DNA of 64,000 nucleotides from Taurinivorans muris (GCF_025232395.1 NZ_CP065938.1:434001-498000), one strand, 5' to 3'. Positions 25,356 through 35,059 are shown, numbered from the stretch's first letter. A program made the numbers and translations. The notes: generated from the letters alone by a model not told the origin.

Positions 25356-26198
25356 TTAATTTCCTGCTAATTCTAAAGAGTTAAAGGAGATGATTAAATC
25401 TTGCTGTTCCTTTGTGGGAGGTTTGGGCAGCGTTTTCGTCCTAAGAACCGCATTGACGGCGGAAGCATCAAAATCGGCCCGTCCTGAACTTTCAACTATC
25501 TCAACTTTCATGACTGTTCCTGCCAAATCCAATTTAATGCGGACTTGCACAACCAAATTTTGGCGGGAATAGGTGGGCATGCTCCAGTTGGGCTGGACCG
25601 CGAGAATGACTTGAGCCGCATAAACATCGTAAATCCCGCCGCCGCCGTTGCCGGAGCCCGTGCCGCCGCCACCGCCGGCTTCATGCATCTGTTCAAGCTC
25701 CGCCAAGGCGCTGAGGGCGGAAGAAGCTTTTGATTTTTCTTCGTTTTGAGCGGCTTTTAATGCATCGCTTATGGAATTATTTTTCTTAGGCTGCGGTTTC
25801 GCTTCCTGTTTAGGTTTTTCTTTGGGTTCCGGTTTTGATGCTTGGGCTATGTCTTTCGGAGGTTCGGGTTTCTTTTCGGGATTTTTGGGAATTGGGGTTG
25901 CGGCGGGCATTTCCTGTAAAACTTCGTGTTTCGGTGTTTCAAGAGCATTGCTTGCCTGTTTTTTCGTTTCTTGCGCCGCCGGTTTCGCTTCCGGCATTAC
26001 GGAAGGAGTCTTGTCCTGCGGAGGACGGATACCTGCAACGGGTGAAGGCAAATTTTCACCCCCCATATCGCCGATGACCATGCTGACAAGATATCTTTCA
26101 GTATCCATTTTTTTGGGTGCGGACGCAGGCCAAAAAATAATCGCCAAAAGCATGAGGGTATGTAGGACAAGTGATATTAAAAATCCAAAAGGTTGCAT
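25356..26198 (-). CDS. tolA: TolA/TonB-type energy-transducing protein
   Basis: A 280-residue protein anchored by one N-terminal helix that holds the Ser-x3-His pair (S9, H13) needed by TonB and TolA to couple to their motor. A Pro/Lys/Glu-rich linker spans residues about 50-165, followed by a Gly-rich hinge (AGGGGGTGSGNGGGG) and a C-terminal domain (IYDVYAAQVILAVQPNWSMP, VRIKLDLAGTVMKVEIVESSG) of the TolA/TonB-C fold. It would span the periplasm and pass proton-motive energy to the outer envelope. Position after tolQ and tolR favours TolA over TonB. Confidence 0.85.
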   Translation of the reverse strand: MQPFGFLISLVLHTLMLLAIIFWPASAPKKMDTERYLVSMVIGDMGGENLPSPVAGIRPPQDKTPSVMPEAKPAAQETKKQASNALETPKHEVLQEMPAATPIPKNPEKKPEPPKDIAQASKPEPKEKPKQEAKPQPKKNNSISDALKAAQNEEKSKASSALSALAELEQMHEAGGGGGTGSGNGGGGIYDVYAAQVILAVQPNWSMPTYSRQNLVVQVRIKLDLAGTVMKVEIVESSGRADFDASAVNAVLRTKTLPKPPTKEQQDLIISFNSLELAGN

Positions 26199-26200
26199 AA

Positions 26201-26668
26201 TTATTGAACTTTATTGTTGTTTTCTGCTTCATCGCTTTGCGCGTCGGCTTTTAAATCATCGGCAGTAATATCGGAAGGATTTGCGACAATGCCAAGATTT
26301 TCAATTCCGGCAGACTTTATTCTTCCCATGATGTCGACAACAACGCCATAAGGAACGTTGGAATCGGCCTTGATGAACAAGGCGCGTGATTTTTCCGTCA
26401 CCAGGATATTGACCCGTTCCTCAAGCTCGTTTAATTGCACTTCGTAGCTATCTAAAAAAAGTTTGCCGTTTTTTTGGATAGTGAGAACCAAGTGTTCGAC
26501 ATCATTGGGTAAAACTTCAACCTCTTTTGTCTGAGGCAAATCTATTTCGACACCTTGGTCAAGCATGGGTGCCGTAATCATAAAAATAATCAGCAAGACC
26601 AACACAACGTCGACAAAGGGGGTTACGTTGATTTCAGATTGATATTGTGCTTTATTTTTGCCAGCCAT
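26201..26668 (-). CDS. tolR: TolR/ExbD-type biopolymer transport protein
   Basis: A 155-residue single-pass membrane protein. The helix [20 protein letters not shown] carries the essential Asp (proton path), and the periplasmic domain includes LPQTKEVEV and [20 protein letters not shown] typical of ExbD/TolR. It forms the rotary-like motor with the TolQ-type protein. An unusual acidic Asp/Glu/Asn-rich tail covers the last 20 residues. Two bases separate it from tolA. Confidence 0.9.
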   Translation of the reverse strand: MAGKNKAQYQSEINVTPFVDVVLVLLIIFMITAPMLDQGVEIDLPQTKEVEVLPNDVEHLVLTIQKNGKLFLDSYEVQLNELEERVNILVTEKSRALFIKADSNVPYGVVVDIMGRIKSAGIENLGIVANPSDITADDLKADAQSDEAENNNKVQ

Positions 26669-26691
26669 AGTATTCTCAAAATCTCATTTGG

Positions 26692-27354
26692 TTAATTGTT
26701 GCTGGTATTGAGTTCCCGCTGTACTCGATTTAAAAAAGTTCCTGCAAAATCCACCATCAGATTTTCCACGTAATTGATTTTCCCAAGGTAGATATTAAAA
26801 GCGACAGAAGCGGGAATGGCTACAAACAAACCAAGCGCCGTGGCGATAAGCGCTTCCGCTATCCCGGGAGCGACCGTCGCAAGGGAAGCCGATTTCATCG
26901 CTCCGATTGCGCTGAATGTGTTTAAAATGCCCCAAACCGTACCGAATAAGCCGACAAAGGGGGAAGCGTTCGCGCAGGTTGCCAAAATTGAAATGGAATG
27001 GTTGAGCTTTGCTGTTTCATTGTTGACCCCTTGGTGGAGCGAACGTCTGACGTTATCGGCAATAGTTTTGCTGTTGACTTGGCTTTCTTTGCCTTTATTA
27101 AATTCATTCACTCCGTATTGGGCGACGGAAAACAAGGGGGAAGATGTGTCACGACCCAGTTTTTGAACCGCTTCGCGTAAATTGGGTGCGTTTTCAAAAT
27201 CTTTGACGCCTTCCAGAATTTTTGATTTTGATTTTTTTAAAAGCAGGGCTTTTGAAACTATGATGCCCCAACTATATACAGAAGCGATAAGAAGCAATAG
27301 CATAATGATTTTAACAATAATACCGGCAGAAGCAATAAGTTGTAAAATATCCAT
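26692..27354 (-). CDS. tolQ: TolQ/ExbB-type proton channel
   Basis: A 220-residue three-helix inner-membrane protein. Helix 1 spans about residues 10-32, and helices 2 and 3 lie in ILATCANASPFVGLFGTVWG and IAEALIATALGLFVAIPASV, the conserved MotA/TolQ/ExbB core. It powers the TolR-TolA system in outer-membrane constriction at division. The ATG at 27354 is chosen because a consensus promoter starts transcription at about 27379, excluding the longer frame that begins at 27486. Confidence 0.92.
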   Translation of the reverse strand: MDILQLIASAGIIVKIIMLLLLIASVYSWGIIVSKALLLKKSKSKILEGVKDFENAPNLREAVQKLGRDTSSPLFSVAQYGVNEFNKGKESQVNSKTIADNVRRSLHQGVNNETAKLNHSISILATCANASPFVGLFGTVWGILNTFSAIGAMKSASLATVAPGIAEALIATALGLFVAIPASVAFNIYLGKINYVENLMVDFAGTFLNRVQRELNTSNN

Positions 27355-27385
27355 AGAAACCCCGTGAGTTTTAAAGTTCAATTTT

Positions 27386-27413
27386 AATATACCTAGCACA
27401 TAGCGGCTGTCAA
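27386..27413 (-). promoter_or_regulatory. Near-consensus sigma-70 promoter of the tol operon
   Basis: On the minus strand TTGACA (27408-27413), 16 bases, TATATT (27386-27391). It sets the tolQ start at 27354 and drives tolQRA, the tandem TonB-domain protein and the channel gene. Confidence 0.8.
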
Positions 27414-27508
27414 GTGCGCAAATTTGCATTTTTTCCGCATGCTTTACAATTTGCTTTTTATAGTGTAACAAAATAATGCATATCATGCTTTTCAGGTTTG
27501 GAGATTTT

Positions 27509-28855
27509 ATGAAAAAGCTTAGTTTATTTGCTTTTGGTTTTGTTTTATTCGGTACTCAGGCTTTTGCCGCGGAAACAACATATACGATGGAAGAGGCCGT
27601 TAAGAAAGCGCTGCTTGACAACAGAAGCATCATTTCTGCGCAAAAATCGGCTGAAGCCTCTAAATCCGCCCTTTATTCGGCAAGGGGGGCTTTCGGTCCG
27701 AGCGTGACAGCAAGTTACGCCGTTTCGCACGACCCTTATTCCGATTTTCAGAAATCATTGCTGCAAGGCAAGGATTTGGATGAAACGACATATACTTTCG
27801 GTGTGGAAGTCAGACAACCCTTATTCCAAGGTTTTCAGCTTCTCAATAATGCCCAAAAAGCGAAACTGCAGTCCGAATATGATGAACTGCAGCTGAAAAA
27901 AACAAATATCGCTGTCGCCAATCAAGTTCAAACAGCGTTTCTGCAGTTCCTTATGGCGGAAGAAAGTGTGCAGAGCGCGGAAAAAGCGGTGCGCCGCGCC
28001 GACGAGCAAAGGGCTATTGCGACGGAAGGCTATCAAATAGGCGTCAGACCCAAAATCGATGTTTTGCAGGCGGAATATGAACTTTCTTCTTCCGAAGCAA
28101 GACTTATTGAAAATGAAAACAATTTAAACAGCGTCCGTGCGCAATTAAATTCATTCTTAAATTTGCCAGTTGAAAAAGATGTTGATTATGTGGGCAAGTT
28201 GGATTCCGTTCCTTTCATGATCACGTTTGAAGAAGCCGTGAAAAAAGCGTTTGTACAGCTGCCTGATGTGAAAATGGCTGAAAAAAGCATGAATATGGCG
28301 GAAAAAGACATGGGCATAGCTCTTGGCACGTTTTTGCCCCGGATTGACGGTATCATCCAATATATGTCAACCGGCAGGAACGGCATGACAGATGAAGATT
28401 TGAGAAGTCATGGCTACGACCCCTCCTTATATGTCACAAGTCCTCTTGAAAATACGACGATCGGGCTTCAAGCCACTATGAACGTCTTTAACTCCGGACA
28501 GGATTTTTTCAAAGTCCGCCAAGCGAAACACGGTGTTGACGCATTAAAGGCGCAAGTCGAACTTGCCTATAACAATGCGGCGCTCAACGTGAAAGTAAGC
28601 TTGCTGAAACTGCAGGACGCCGCGAGAACCGTCGATGTTTCAACCCGTGCTTTGGATTCCGCCCGTCAATCTTATGATGACGCCAAGACCCGTTATGAAT
28701 ATCAAATCGGCACCAACCTTGAAATGCTGACAGCCCAATCCGATTTGGCGGATGCGGAGCTTGCGTATATTTCCTCAAAGGCTAATTATCTTATTTCCTT
28801 GTCCAATTTATATGCGGCTTTGGGTGAAATCAACGCCAGTCTGAATACGAAATAA
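27509..28855 (+). CDS. TolC-family outer-membrane efflux protein
   Basis: A 448-residue protein with signal peptide (MKKLSLFAFGFVLFGTQAFA) and two repeats of the outer-membrane efflux family: YTMEEAVKKALLDNRSIISA and, halfway, ITFEEAVKKAFVQLPDVKMA, each followed by long amphipathic helices and membrane strands. It would form the trimeric exit duct of a type I secretion or RND/MFS efflux system. No inner-membrane pump or periplasmic adaptor is beside it. The ATG at 27509 follows GGAG; it starts divergently from the tol operon, and a longer frame from 27476 is not needed. Confidence 0.9.
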   Translation: MKKLSLFAFGFVLFGTQAFAAETTYTMEEAVKKALLDNRSIISAQKSAEASKSALYSARGAFGPSVTASYAVSHDPYSDFQKSLLQGKDLDETTYTFGVEVRQPLFQGFQLLNNAQKAKLQSEYDELQLKKTNIAVANQVQTAFLQFLMAEESVQSAEKAVRRADEQRAIATEGYQIGVRPKIDVLQAEYELSSSEARLIENENNLNSVRAQLNSFLNLPVEKDVDYVGKLDSVPFMITFEEAVKKAFVQLPDVKMAEKSMNMAEKDMGIALGTFLPRIDGIIQYMSTGRNGMTDEDLRSHGYDPSLYVTSPLENTTIGLQATMNVFNSGQDFFKVRQAKHGVDALKAQVELAYNNAALNVKVSLLKLQDAARTVDVSTRALDSARQSYDDAKTRYEYQIGTNLEMLTAQSDLADAELAYISSKANYLISLSNLYAALGEINASLNTK

Positions 28856-28893
28856 TTTTTGCAATTTTTATCATTCAAGAAACAGAGATAGCT

Positions 28894-30000
28894 ATGGATT
28901 TACATGATACACTGCATGACAAAGCCATGTGCGGCGCTTTGCTCGGCAAATTGAAAAATAGTCTTGAACGGTATGGCAAGCCTATCCGTTTTATGGAAGT
29001 ATGCGGAACCCATACGGTTTCTATTTTTCAAAGCGGGCTGCGTTCCATGCTTCCGGAGGGGCTTACGCACTTGTCAGGTCCCGGCTGTCCTGTTTGCGTG
29101 ACTCATGATTCGGAAGTAGCAACGTTTTTAAAGCTGGCGGAAAAAGAAAATGTTTTATTGGCTACTTTTGGAGATTTGATCCGGGTGCCTGCTCCTGACG
29201 GCAGAAGCTTAAAAAATGCCATGGCTTCGGGGGCGAATGTCCAAATCGTGTATTCTCCTATGGACGCAATAAAGCTTGCAAAAAACAATCCGCAAAAAGA
29301 AGTTGTTTTTCTTGGCGTGGGGTTTGAAACAACAGCTCCGGCTATTGCGGCGACCGTTGTATACGCGAAGAAAAACGCCATTAAAAATTATTCCGTTTTT
29401 TCATGTCATAAGCTTGTTCCGCCTGTTTTAAAAGTTTTGCTTGATAATAACGTGCATGAACGGTATATTGACGCATTTCTGCTGCCCGGGCATGTGGCAT
29501 TGGTTTTAGGGCTCGGACCTTTTGCGTTTATGGCGGATGAATATCGGTATCCCGCTGTTGTCGCGGGATTTGAACCTGCTGAAATCATTCATGCTTTGTA
29601 TATGATTTGCGAGCAAAAAAGAACGGGACGAATCTGCGTTGAAAACGCATACACCCGTGCCGTTTGCTATGAGGGAAACGAAACTGCGAAAAATATCCTG
29701 AACACTGTTTTTGATGTTTGCGACACGAAATGGCGCGGACTTGGCGAAATACCGAAAAGCGGCTTGAAAATCCGGTCAGATTTTCAAGAGTTCGACGCCT
29801 TGGTTAAGCATGATGAAAAATTGGTCCAAACAAAAGCTTTGGCAGGCTGCAAATGCGGAGAAGTTTTGCAGGGAAAAATCACTCCGGCACAGTGCCCTTT
29901 GTTTGCAAAAGTCTGCACTCCGCAAAATCCGACGGGACCGTGCATGGTCTCAACCGAGGGCAGCTGTGCCGCATGGTACAATTATCAAGGTTTGGAATAG
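28894..30000 (+). CDS. hypD: Hydrogenase maturation protein HypD
   Basis: A 368-residue iron-sulfur protein that, with HypC, assembles the Fe(CN)2CO unit of [NiFe]-hydrogenase. Family motifs: FMEVCGTHTVSIFQSGLR, HLSGPGCPVCVT, GVGFETTAPA, SCHKLVPP and the C-terminal cysteines for the [4Fe-4S] cluster (CKCG ... QCPLFAKVC ... GPCMVSTEG). Its stop is 9 bases before hypE. No other hyp gene or hydrogenase structural gene is in the window, so the remaining maturation set must lie elsewhere. Confidence 0.96.
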   Translation: MDLHDTLHDKAMCGALLGKLKNSLERYGKPIRFMEVCGTHTVSIFQSGLRSMLPEGLTHLSGPGCPVCVTHDSEVATFLKLAEKENVLLATFGDLIRVPAPDGRSLKNAMASGANVQIVYSPMDAIKLAKNNPQKEVVFLGVGFETTAPAIAATVVYAKKNAIKNYSVFSCHKLVPPVLKVLLDNNVHERYIDAFLLPGHVALVLGLGPFAFMADEYRYPAVVAGFEPAEIIHALYMICEQKRTGRICVENAYTRAVCYEGNETAKNILNTVFDVCDTKWRGLGEIPKSGLKIRSDFQEFDALVKHDEKLVQTKALAGCKCGEVLQGKITPAQCPLFAKVCTPQNPTGPCMVSTEGSCAAWYNYQGLE

Positions 30001-30009
30001 AAGGTTGTT

Positions 30010-31029
30010 ATGAATATCTTACTTGATGCGGGCAGCGGCGGGCGTGCCTCCATGCGTTTGATCCATGAATTGTTTTTTAAATATTTTGAGAATGATATTT
30101 TGGTTAAAATGGATGATGCCGCCTATTTGGAAATGAAATCGCCTCTTGCCATGAGCACGGACAGTTACACTGTGAGTCCCCTTTTTTTCAGGGGCGGTAA
30201 TATCGGAACGCTCGCTGTCCATGGTACTGTGAACGATGTTTCCATGCTTGGCGCAAGACCTCGGTATTTGAGCTGCGGCTTTATCATTGAAGAGGGTTTT
30301 TCTTATGAAGAACTCGAAGAAATAGTGAAATCCATGGCGGAATCCGCCAAGGAAGCCGGAGTGAAAATTGTTACGGGCGATACAAAAGTCGTCACAAAAG
30401 GCGCTTGCGATAAAATTTTCATCAATACGACCGGGATCGGTGAAATTATTCCTCCCCGTTCGAAATTTGGTTCTCCGTCCGGGGCGAATGCAAAAGCCGG
30501 AGACGTGATTTTAATAAGCGGGACAATGGGCGACCATGGTCTGACAGTAATGGCGGAGCGTGAAAATCTTTCTTTTGTCAGTGATGTTCAAAGCGATAGC
30601 GCTTCATTGAACCATATGATTGAACGGCTTATGCTCGAAGTTGGCGAAGTTCATGTACTTCGTGATCCAACCCGCGGAGGCGTTGCGACCACGCTGAATG
30701 AAATTGCGGGGCAGTCAAAAGTGCGCTGCGTTCTTTTTGAAGAGAATTTGCCTGTTCGTGAAAATGTCCGTTCCGGAGCTTCCATTTTGGGAATTGACCC
30801 GCTTTATCTTGCCAATGAAGGAAAGTTGCTGTGTTTTGTGCCGAAAGAGGAAGCGGACAAAGCGCTTGCGATTATGAAAGAAGATAAAAACGGGAAAGAA
30901 GCGGCGTTAATCGGTGAAGTTGCCGAACTTCCGGAAGGTAAAAACGGGCAAGTCGTTTTGCAGACAAAAATGGGGGGCATGCGTCTTTTAAACATGCTTG
31001 AAGGGGCTGTTTTGCCTAGAATTTGCTGA
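30010..31029 (+). CDS. hypE: Hydrogenase maturation protein HypE
   Basis: A 339-residue PurM/AIR-synthase-like enzyme that dehydrates a carbamoylated C-terminal Cys to a thiocyanate, the source of the cyanide ligands. It begins with DAGSGGRASMRLI, contains MSTDSYTVSPLFF and GTVNDVSMLGA, the RDPTRGGVATTLNEIA motif, and ends in LPRIC, the essential C-terminal PRIC tail. Coupled to hypD. Full length for the family. Confidence 0.97.
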   Translation: MNILLDAGSGGRASMRLIHELFFKYFENDILVKMDDAAYLEMKSPLAMSTDSYTVSPLFFRGGNIGTLAVHGTVNDVSMLGARPRYLSCGFIIEEGFSYEELEEIVKSMAESAKEAGVKIVTGDTKVVTKGACDKIFINTTGIGEIIPPRSKFGSPSGANAKAGDVILISGTMGDHGLTVMAERENLSFVSDVQSDSASLNHMIERLMLEVGEVHVLRDPTRGGVATTLNEIAGQSKVRCVLFEENLPVRENVRSGASILGIDPLYLANEGKLLCFVPKEEADKALAIMKEDKNGKEAALIGEVAELPEGKNGQVVLQTKMGGMRLLNMLEGAVLPRIC

Positions 31030-31083
31030 AAATTCGCTGTTTTTTTGCTTGTATTTTATTTTGCTTTGTGGGAAAAAGAAAAC

Positions 31084-31626
31084 ATGAAAGTATTTTTTTG
31101 TTATTTTTTCTTTTTTTGCTTGCCGTTCGCTCTCCATGCTCAGGATTACGACAGTTTTGTTTTGAATTATCAAAGCGTGCAGGTTCTTAAAGATAAAATC
31201 CGCTTTGAACTTGTTTTCGAGCAGCCAAAAAAACATAAAATCGCCAATGTATTGAAAAAAGGTGCGATTTTAAAACTTATTGTCGATACGGAATTACAGC
31301 AAAAGAAATTTTTGAAAAATACGGTGCTTTCCTCCCATTCCCTTATGTATTATTTGCGTTACGACCCGCTTACAAAACAATTTACAGCAATGCAGGATTC
31401 AAATACCATCGCCCGCAATTCGGATGCGGAATTTTTGTTAAACCTTCTCATAAAAAATATTGTGTTTGAAATTCCTTGCCGTATTGAAAAAAGAAAACAG
31501 TATGTGCTCAAAACAAAAATTGATTTAATTCAGTCCAATGTTCAATCGTGGTTCGGGGTTGCGCAGTTGCTCGAACCCGACAAAGTCATCCAGCCTTTAG
31601 CATTTGAATATGATTTTTCATCATAA
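31084..31626 (+). CDS. Exported DUF4390-like protein
   Basis: A 180-residue protein with a signal peptide (MKVFFCYFFFFCLPFALHA) and a beta-rich mature part without Cys pairs or catalytic motifs. It resembles the DUF4390 family, which is typically found just before NtrY-type kinases, and here an NtrY-like kinase indeed follows 15 bases later. The ATG at 31084 is preferred to an in-frame TTG at 31045 because the signal starts there. A periplasmic partner for the sensor is possible but unproven. Confidence 0.65.
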   Translation: MKVFFCYFFFFCLPFALHAQDYDSFVLNYQSVQVLKDKIRFELVFEQPKKHKIANVLKKGAILKLIVDTELQQKKFLKNTVLSSHSLMYYLRYDPLTKQFTAMQDSNTIARNSDAEFLLNLLIKNIVFEIPCRIEKRKQYVLKTKIDLIQSNVQSWFGVAQLLEPDKVIQPLAFEYDFSS

Positions 31627-31641
31627 CCGTTTGGGCTCGCT

Positions 31642-34017
31642 ATGAAAAAAAAATCGGAAGAAAAAGAATTGGATGCATCGGATACGGAAGAAAAGAACGG
31701 TTCCGATACGTCTTTTGTTGAAAAAGTTTCTCTTTCCGAAGAATACAATTCACGAATGGGAAAAATAAAAAACAAGCAATTGCTTGAGCTTTTTTTGATT
31801 ATCGCAATAACATCGCTTGTTTTTTTGGTGACGTGGGGGCAGCTGAACAGCTTTAGCGCCAATACATGGGTATTTTTCGTATTGATCAATATCAACGCCA
31901 TTTTAATGCTCGTTGTTCTTTTTTTGGTCGCCCGCAATGTCATCAAGCTTATTTTGGAAAGAAAACGAAAAGTTTTCGGCGCAAAGCTGAGGACCAGACT
32001 TGTGTTCGCTTTCATTTCCGTTTCGTTTCTGCCTATTGTCTTAATGTTTTTGGCAACCAATAAAATCATCACCACCAGTGTTAATTATTGGTTTACGTCC
32101 CAAGTTGAAAATTCCATGCAGGCGGCGCTGGATGTCGGCAAAAGTTTTTATAATACCGCTGTGCTCAGGCTTAAAGCCAATGCCGATTTGATAAGCGACA
32201 AACTGTCCGTTTTGCCGCAAGAAGATTGGCAAGATGTCGTCCTGCGGAATAAAAAGGAAAATAATCTCATTTTGCATGGCATTGTTTATTTTGCGGATGA
32301 AGGGAACAATTATGTTTCCTATCAGGAAGATGTGTGGTTTATCAATCCTGAATTTGTTCCCATATGGAAATTGGCACTGCCTTCCATCAATTTCGTGAAT
32401 GCTGCCGCCAACGGGCTTGAACCGCTTTTATGGGGTGACGACAACGGCGATTATGTGATTAGTACCGTTCCATTGAAAGGGTACAAGGGATATTTCATCA
32501 TCAGTGCGGAATTGATTGGAAAAGGGCTTATCAACCAACTTGGAAAAATTTCTGACGGATTTGAAGAATATGAGGCTTTAAAAAATTTAAAACAGCCGCT
32601 CAAATTTTCCTTTTCATTGATACTCGGCTTATTGAGTTTGATTGTTTTGTTTGCGTCAGTTTGGCTCGGATTCAGGCTTTCAAGGGAAATTGTCCAGCCT
32701 ATTTTGGCATTGTCCAAAGGAACCAAGCAAATTGCTGAAGGGGATTGGAATACGCAGGTTGAAGACAGGGGCAAGGATGAATTGGGCAAATTGGTGGATT
32801 CATTCAATGCCATGGCGAAAGAAGTTTATCATAATCAGGAAAAATTAAAAATTCTTAATACGCTTATTGAAAATCAAAATAAAAGCTTAATGGACAGAAA
32901 CCAATATATCGAAGCTATTTTGGAACACGTTACCGCAGGTGTTATCACGCTTAATAAGGACGGCGTGCTTATTACCATGAATAAAGCAGCCAGCGATATT
33001 TTTCAAATCCGCCCTGAACGCTATTTGGGTTTGTCCGTGCGAACCGTGCTTGGCGGCAGTTATACCGCAATTATCGATGAAATGTATGCCTATGTTGAAA
33101 ATAATCCTGCAAAGACATGGTTTAAGGAAGTCGAAATAATACGGAAGGGAAAGTATTTGAAAATCCTTGTGCAGGCGGTTCCGTTAAATTCGTTTATTGA
33201 GAATATCCCTAAAAATATGGGAGATTCCGGTTATGTCGTGTATGAGGAAACGCCCGCTTTGTATGGCAGTTTGGTTGTCGTGCTTGAAGACATAACGGAA
33301 TTGTCGCAGGAGCAGAGGCTTGCGGCATGGAAAGAGGTTGCCAAACGTATCGCCCATGAAATAAAGAACCCTTTGACGCCCATAAAATTATCCGTGGAAC
33401 GAATTGAAAAAAAATTCGGGGCAAGCATTGACGATCCGGTTTTTAAGCAGTGTACATCGCTTATTATTAAAGAAGTGAACAGAATACAGAATATGGTTTC
33501 CGATTTTTCCGGTTTTGCCGTCATGCCCAATATTGATTTGAAAAAAGACAGTCTTTTGCCTTTATTGCAGGACTTGTTGGAAGTTTTTAAAATCAGCCAT
33601 GCGAAAATTCAATGGCGGCTTGAGATAAGCGGCGATATTCCTGACATCATGCTTGATAAAAAATCCATGCAAAGAGCTTTGTATAATATTTTATCAAATG
33701 CGGCGGAAGCGATACTTGCAAAAAATTCTCCGCCAAATAATTCTCCGGCAGAAGAGGGTATTGTTCTGATACGTGTTTATTGTTCCCATTCCTTGAGTGA
33801 AACGTTTGTTGTGCTTGATATTATCGATAACGGCAAAGGTTTGGATGAAGAGGAAATCGCAAGGCTTTTTGAACCGTATTTTTCCAAAAAGCCCGCAGGA
33901 ACAGGGCTTGGGCTTGCTATCGTGCAGTCCGTGATAACGGACCACCACGGAACAATTTCAGCCAAACAGGAGCAAGGCAAAACAGTTATTGAAATCCGTT
34001 TGCCTTTGGCTCAATGA
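31642..34017 (+). CDS. NtrY-like sensor histidine kinase
   Basis: A 791-residue kinase. After an acidic N-terminus come three membrane helices (about residues 50-72, 78-106 and 122-148), an extracytoplasmic sensor domain (150-315), a fourth helix (about 322-345), HAMP (345-400), PAS (about 425-545), HisKA with the phospho-accepting AHEIKNPLTPIKLSVERIEK and a GHKL ATPase with IIDNGKGLDEEEI (N/G1), FEPYFSKKPAGTGLGLAIVQ (F/G2). The layout matches NtrY, which senses nitrogen or redox state in other bacteria. No response regulator (NtrX) follows; an ABC ATPase starts 1 base after its stop. Signal unknown. Confidence 0.88.
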   Translation: MKKKSEEKELDASDTEEKNGSDTSFVEKVSLSEEYNSRMGKIKNKQLLELFLIIAITSLVFLVTWGQLNSFSANTWVFFVLININAILMLVVLFLVARNVIKLILERKRKVFGAKLRTRLVFAFISVSFLPIVLMFLATNKIITTSVNYWFTSQVENSMQAALDVGKSFYNTAVLRLKANADLISDKLSVLPQEDWQDVVLRNKKENNLILHGIVYFADEGNNYVSYQEDVWFINPEFVPIWKLALPSINFVNAAANGLEPLLWGDDNGDYVISTVPLKGYKGYFIISAELIGKGLINQLGKISDGFEEYEALKNLKQPLKFSFSLILGLLSLIVLFASVWLGFRLSREIVQPILALSKGTKQIAEGDWNTQVEDRGKDELGKLVDSFNAMAKEVYHNQEKLKILNTLIENQNKSLMDRNQYIEAILEHVTAGVITLNKDGVLITMNKAASDIFQIRPERYLGLSVRTVLGGSYTAIIDEMYAYVENNPAKTWFKEVEIIRKGKYLKILVQAVPLNSFIENIPKNMGDSGYVVYEETPALYGSLVVVLEDITELSQEQRLAAWKEVAKRIAHEIKNPLTPIKLSVERIEKKFGASIDDPVFKQCTSLIIKEVNRIQNMVSDFSGFAVMPNIDLKKDSLLPLLQDLLEVFKISHAKIQWRLEISGDIPDIMLDKKSMQRALYNILSNAAEAILAKNSPPNNSPAEEGIVLIRVYCSHSLSETFVVLDIIDNGKGLDEEEIARLFEPYFSKKPAGTGLGLAIVQSVITDHHGTISAKQEQGKTVIEIRLPLAQ

Positions 34018-34018
34018 G

Positions 34019-34969
34019 ATGAACATGCTTTATACCGTTGAAAATCTGTCCATACGTTTTGCCGAAAATTATGTTGTTAAGGATGTGGGCTTCACGCTTG
34101 AAGAGGGCAAAATTTTTTGCTTGGTCGGGGAATCAGGCAGCGGAAAGAGCCTTACGGCGCTTTCTTTGCTGAAATTATTGCCGGAGCAAGCCCATTGCAC
34201 GGCGGATAAATTTGATTTTTCAGGCACGAATATCTTAAAAGCAAGCGACAAAGAATTGCATGCTTTGCGCGGAAAAGAAATATCTATGATATTTCAGGAG
34301 CCTATGACAAGTTTAAATCCGGTTTTCAAAGTGAGTTCGCAAATTACGGAATCGCTGCGGTACCATTTGAACTTGTCTAAACAAGAAGCACGGGAACGGT
34401 GTGCGGAGCTTTTTAAAAAAGTAGGTATTCCGCTTGAAAAAATGGACGAATATCCCCATAAGCTTTCAGGAGGCATGCGCCAGCGGGTAATGATAGCGAT
34501 GGCGCTTGCCTGTTCACCCAAACTGCTTATTGCCGATGAGCCGACAACGGCGCTTGACGTGACTATTCAAGGGCAGATTTTATCATTGCTGAAAAAGCTT
34601 GTGCTTGAAAATAAAATGGCAATGCTTTTTATTACGCATGATTTGGGCGTTGTGAGTGAACTTGCCGATATTGTGGGGGTCATGTATGCAGGGGAGTTGG
34701 TGGAATGTGCTCCGGCAAAAGATTTTTTTACCCGTGCGTTGCATCCGTATTCAAAAGCCCTTATTTCCTGTTTGCCCAAATTGACAGGAAATCCCAAACG
34801 GTTAAACGCGATTTCCGGCACTGTTCCGAAACCGAGCCCCGATAGGGAATATTGCGCTTTTATGGACAGGTGTGCGTATAAAGTCGAGAGTTGCGCAAAA
34901 AAACAAGTTTTACAAGCGCATACCCCGCATCATCTTGTGCGTTGCGTTAGGTATGGGCATTTTTTATGA
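34019..34969 (+). CDS. Oligopeptide/dipeptide ABC transporter ATPase (DppD/OppD type), without permease neighbours
   Basis: A 316-residue ABC ATPase. Walker A is GESGSGKSLTALS, Q-loop FQEPMTSLNPVF, signature LSGGMRQRVMIAMAL, Walker B LLIADEPTTALDVT, H-loop ITHDLG, and the C-terminal oligopeptide extension with CAFMDRCAYKVESC cysteines typical of OppD/DppD. The partner ATPase, permeases and binding protein expected in a dpp/opp operon are absent on both sides; what follows is a deletion scar. The start ATG at 34019 nearly overlaps the kinase stop, so it is translationally coupled to the kinase. Confidence 0.85.
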   Translation: MNMLYTVENLSIRFAENYVVKDVGFTLEEGKIFCLVGESGSGKSLTALSLLKLLPEQAHCTADKFDFSGTNILKASDKELHALRGKEISMIFQEPMTSLNPVFKVSSQITESLRYHLNLSKQEARERCAELFKKVGIPLEKMDEYPHKLSGGMRQRVMIAMALACSPKLLIADEPTTALDVTIQGQILSLLKKLVLENKMAMLFITHDLGVVSELADIVGVMYAGELVECAPAKDFFTRALHPYSKALISCLPKLTGNPKRLNAISGTVPKPSPDREYCAFMDRCAYKVESCAKKQVLQAHTPHHLVRCVRYGHFL

Positions 34970-35059
34970 GCATGTATTTACATAGACGGCAAAATAATTT
35001 TTTCCTTTTGGAAATACTTTCCCGTTTGCTGGCATAATATTTGGTTAATAAGCATAGCA

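Noticed and set aside
28894-31029. Complete hyp operon
   Set aside because: Only hypD and hypE are present; no hypA, B, C or F on either side.
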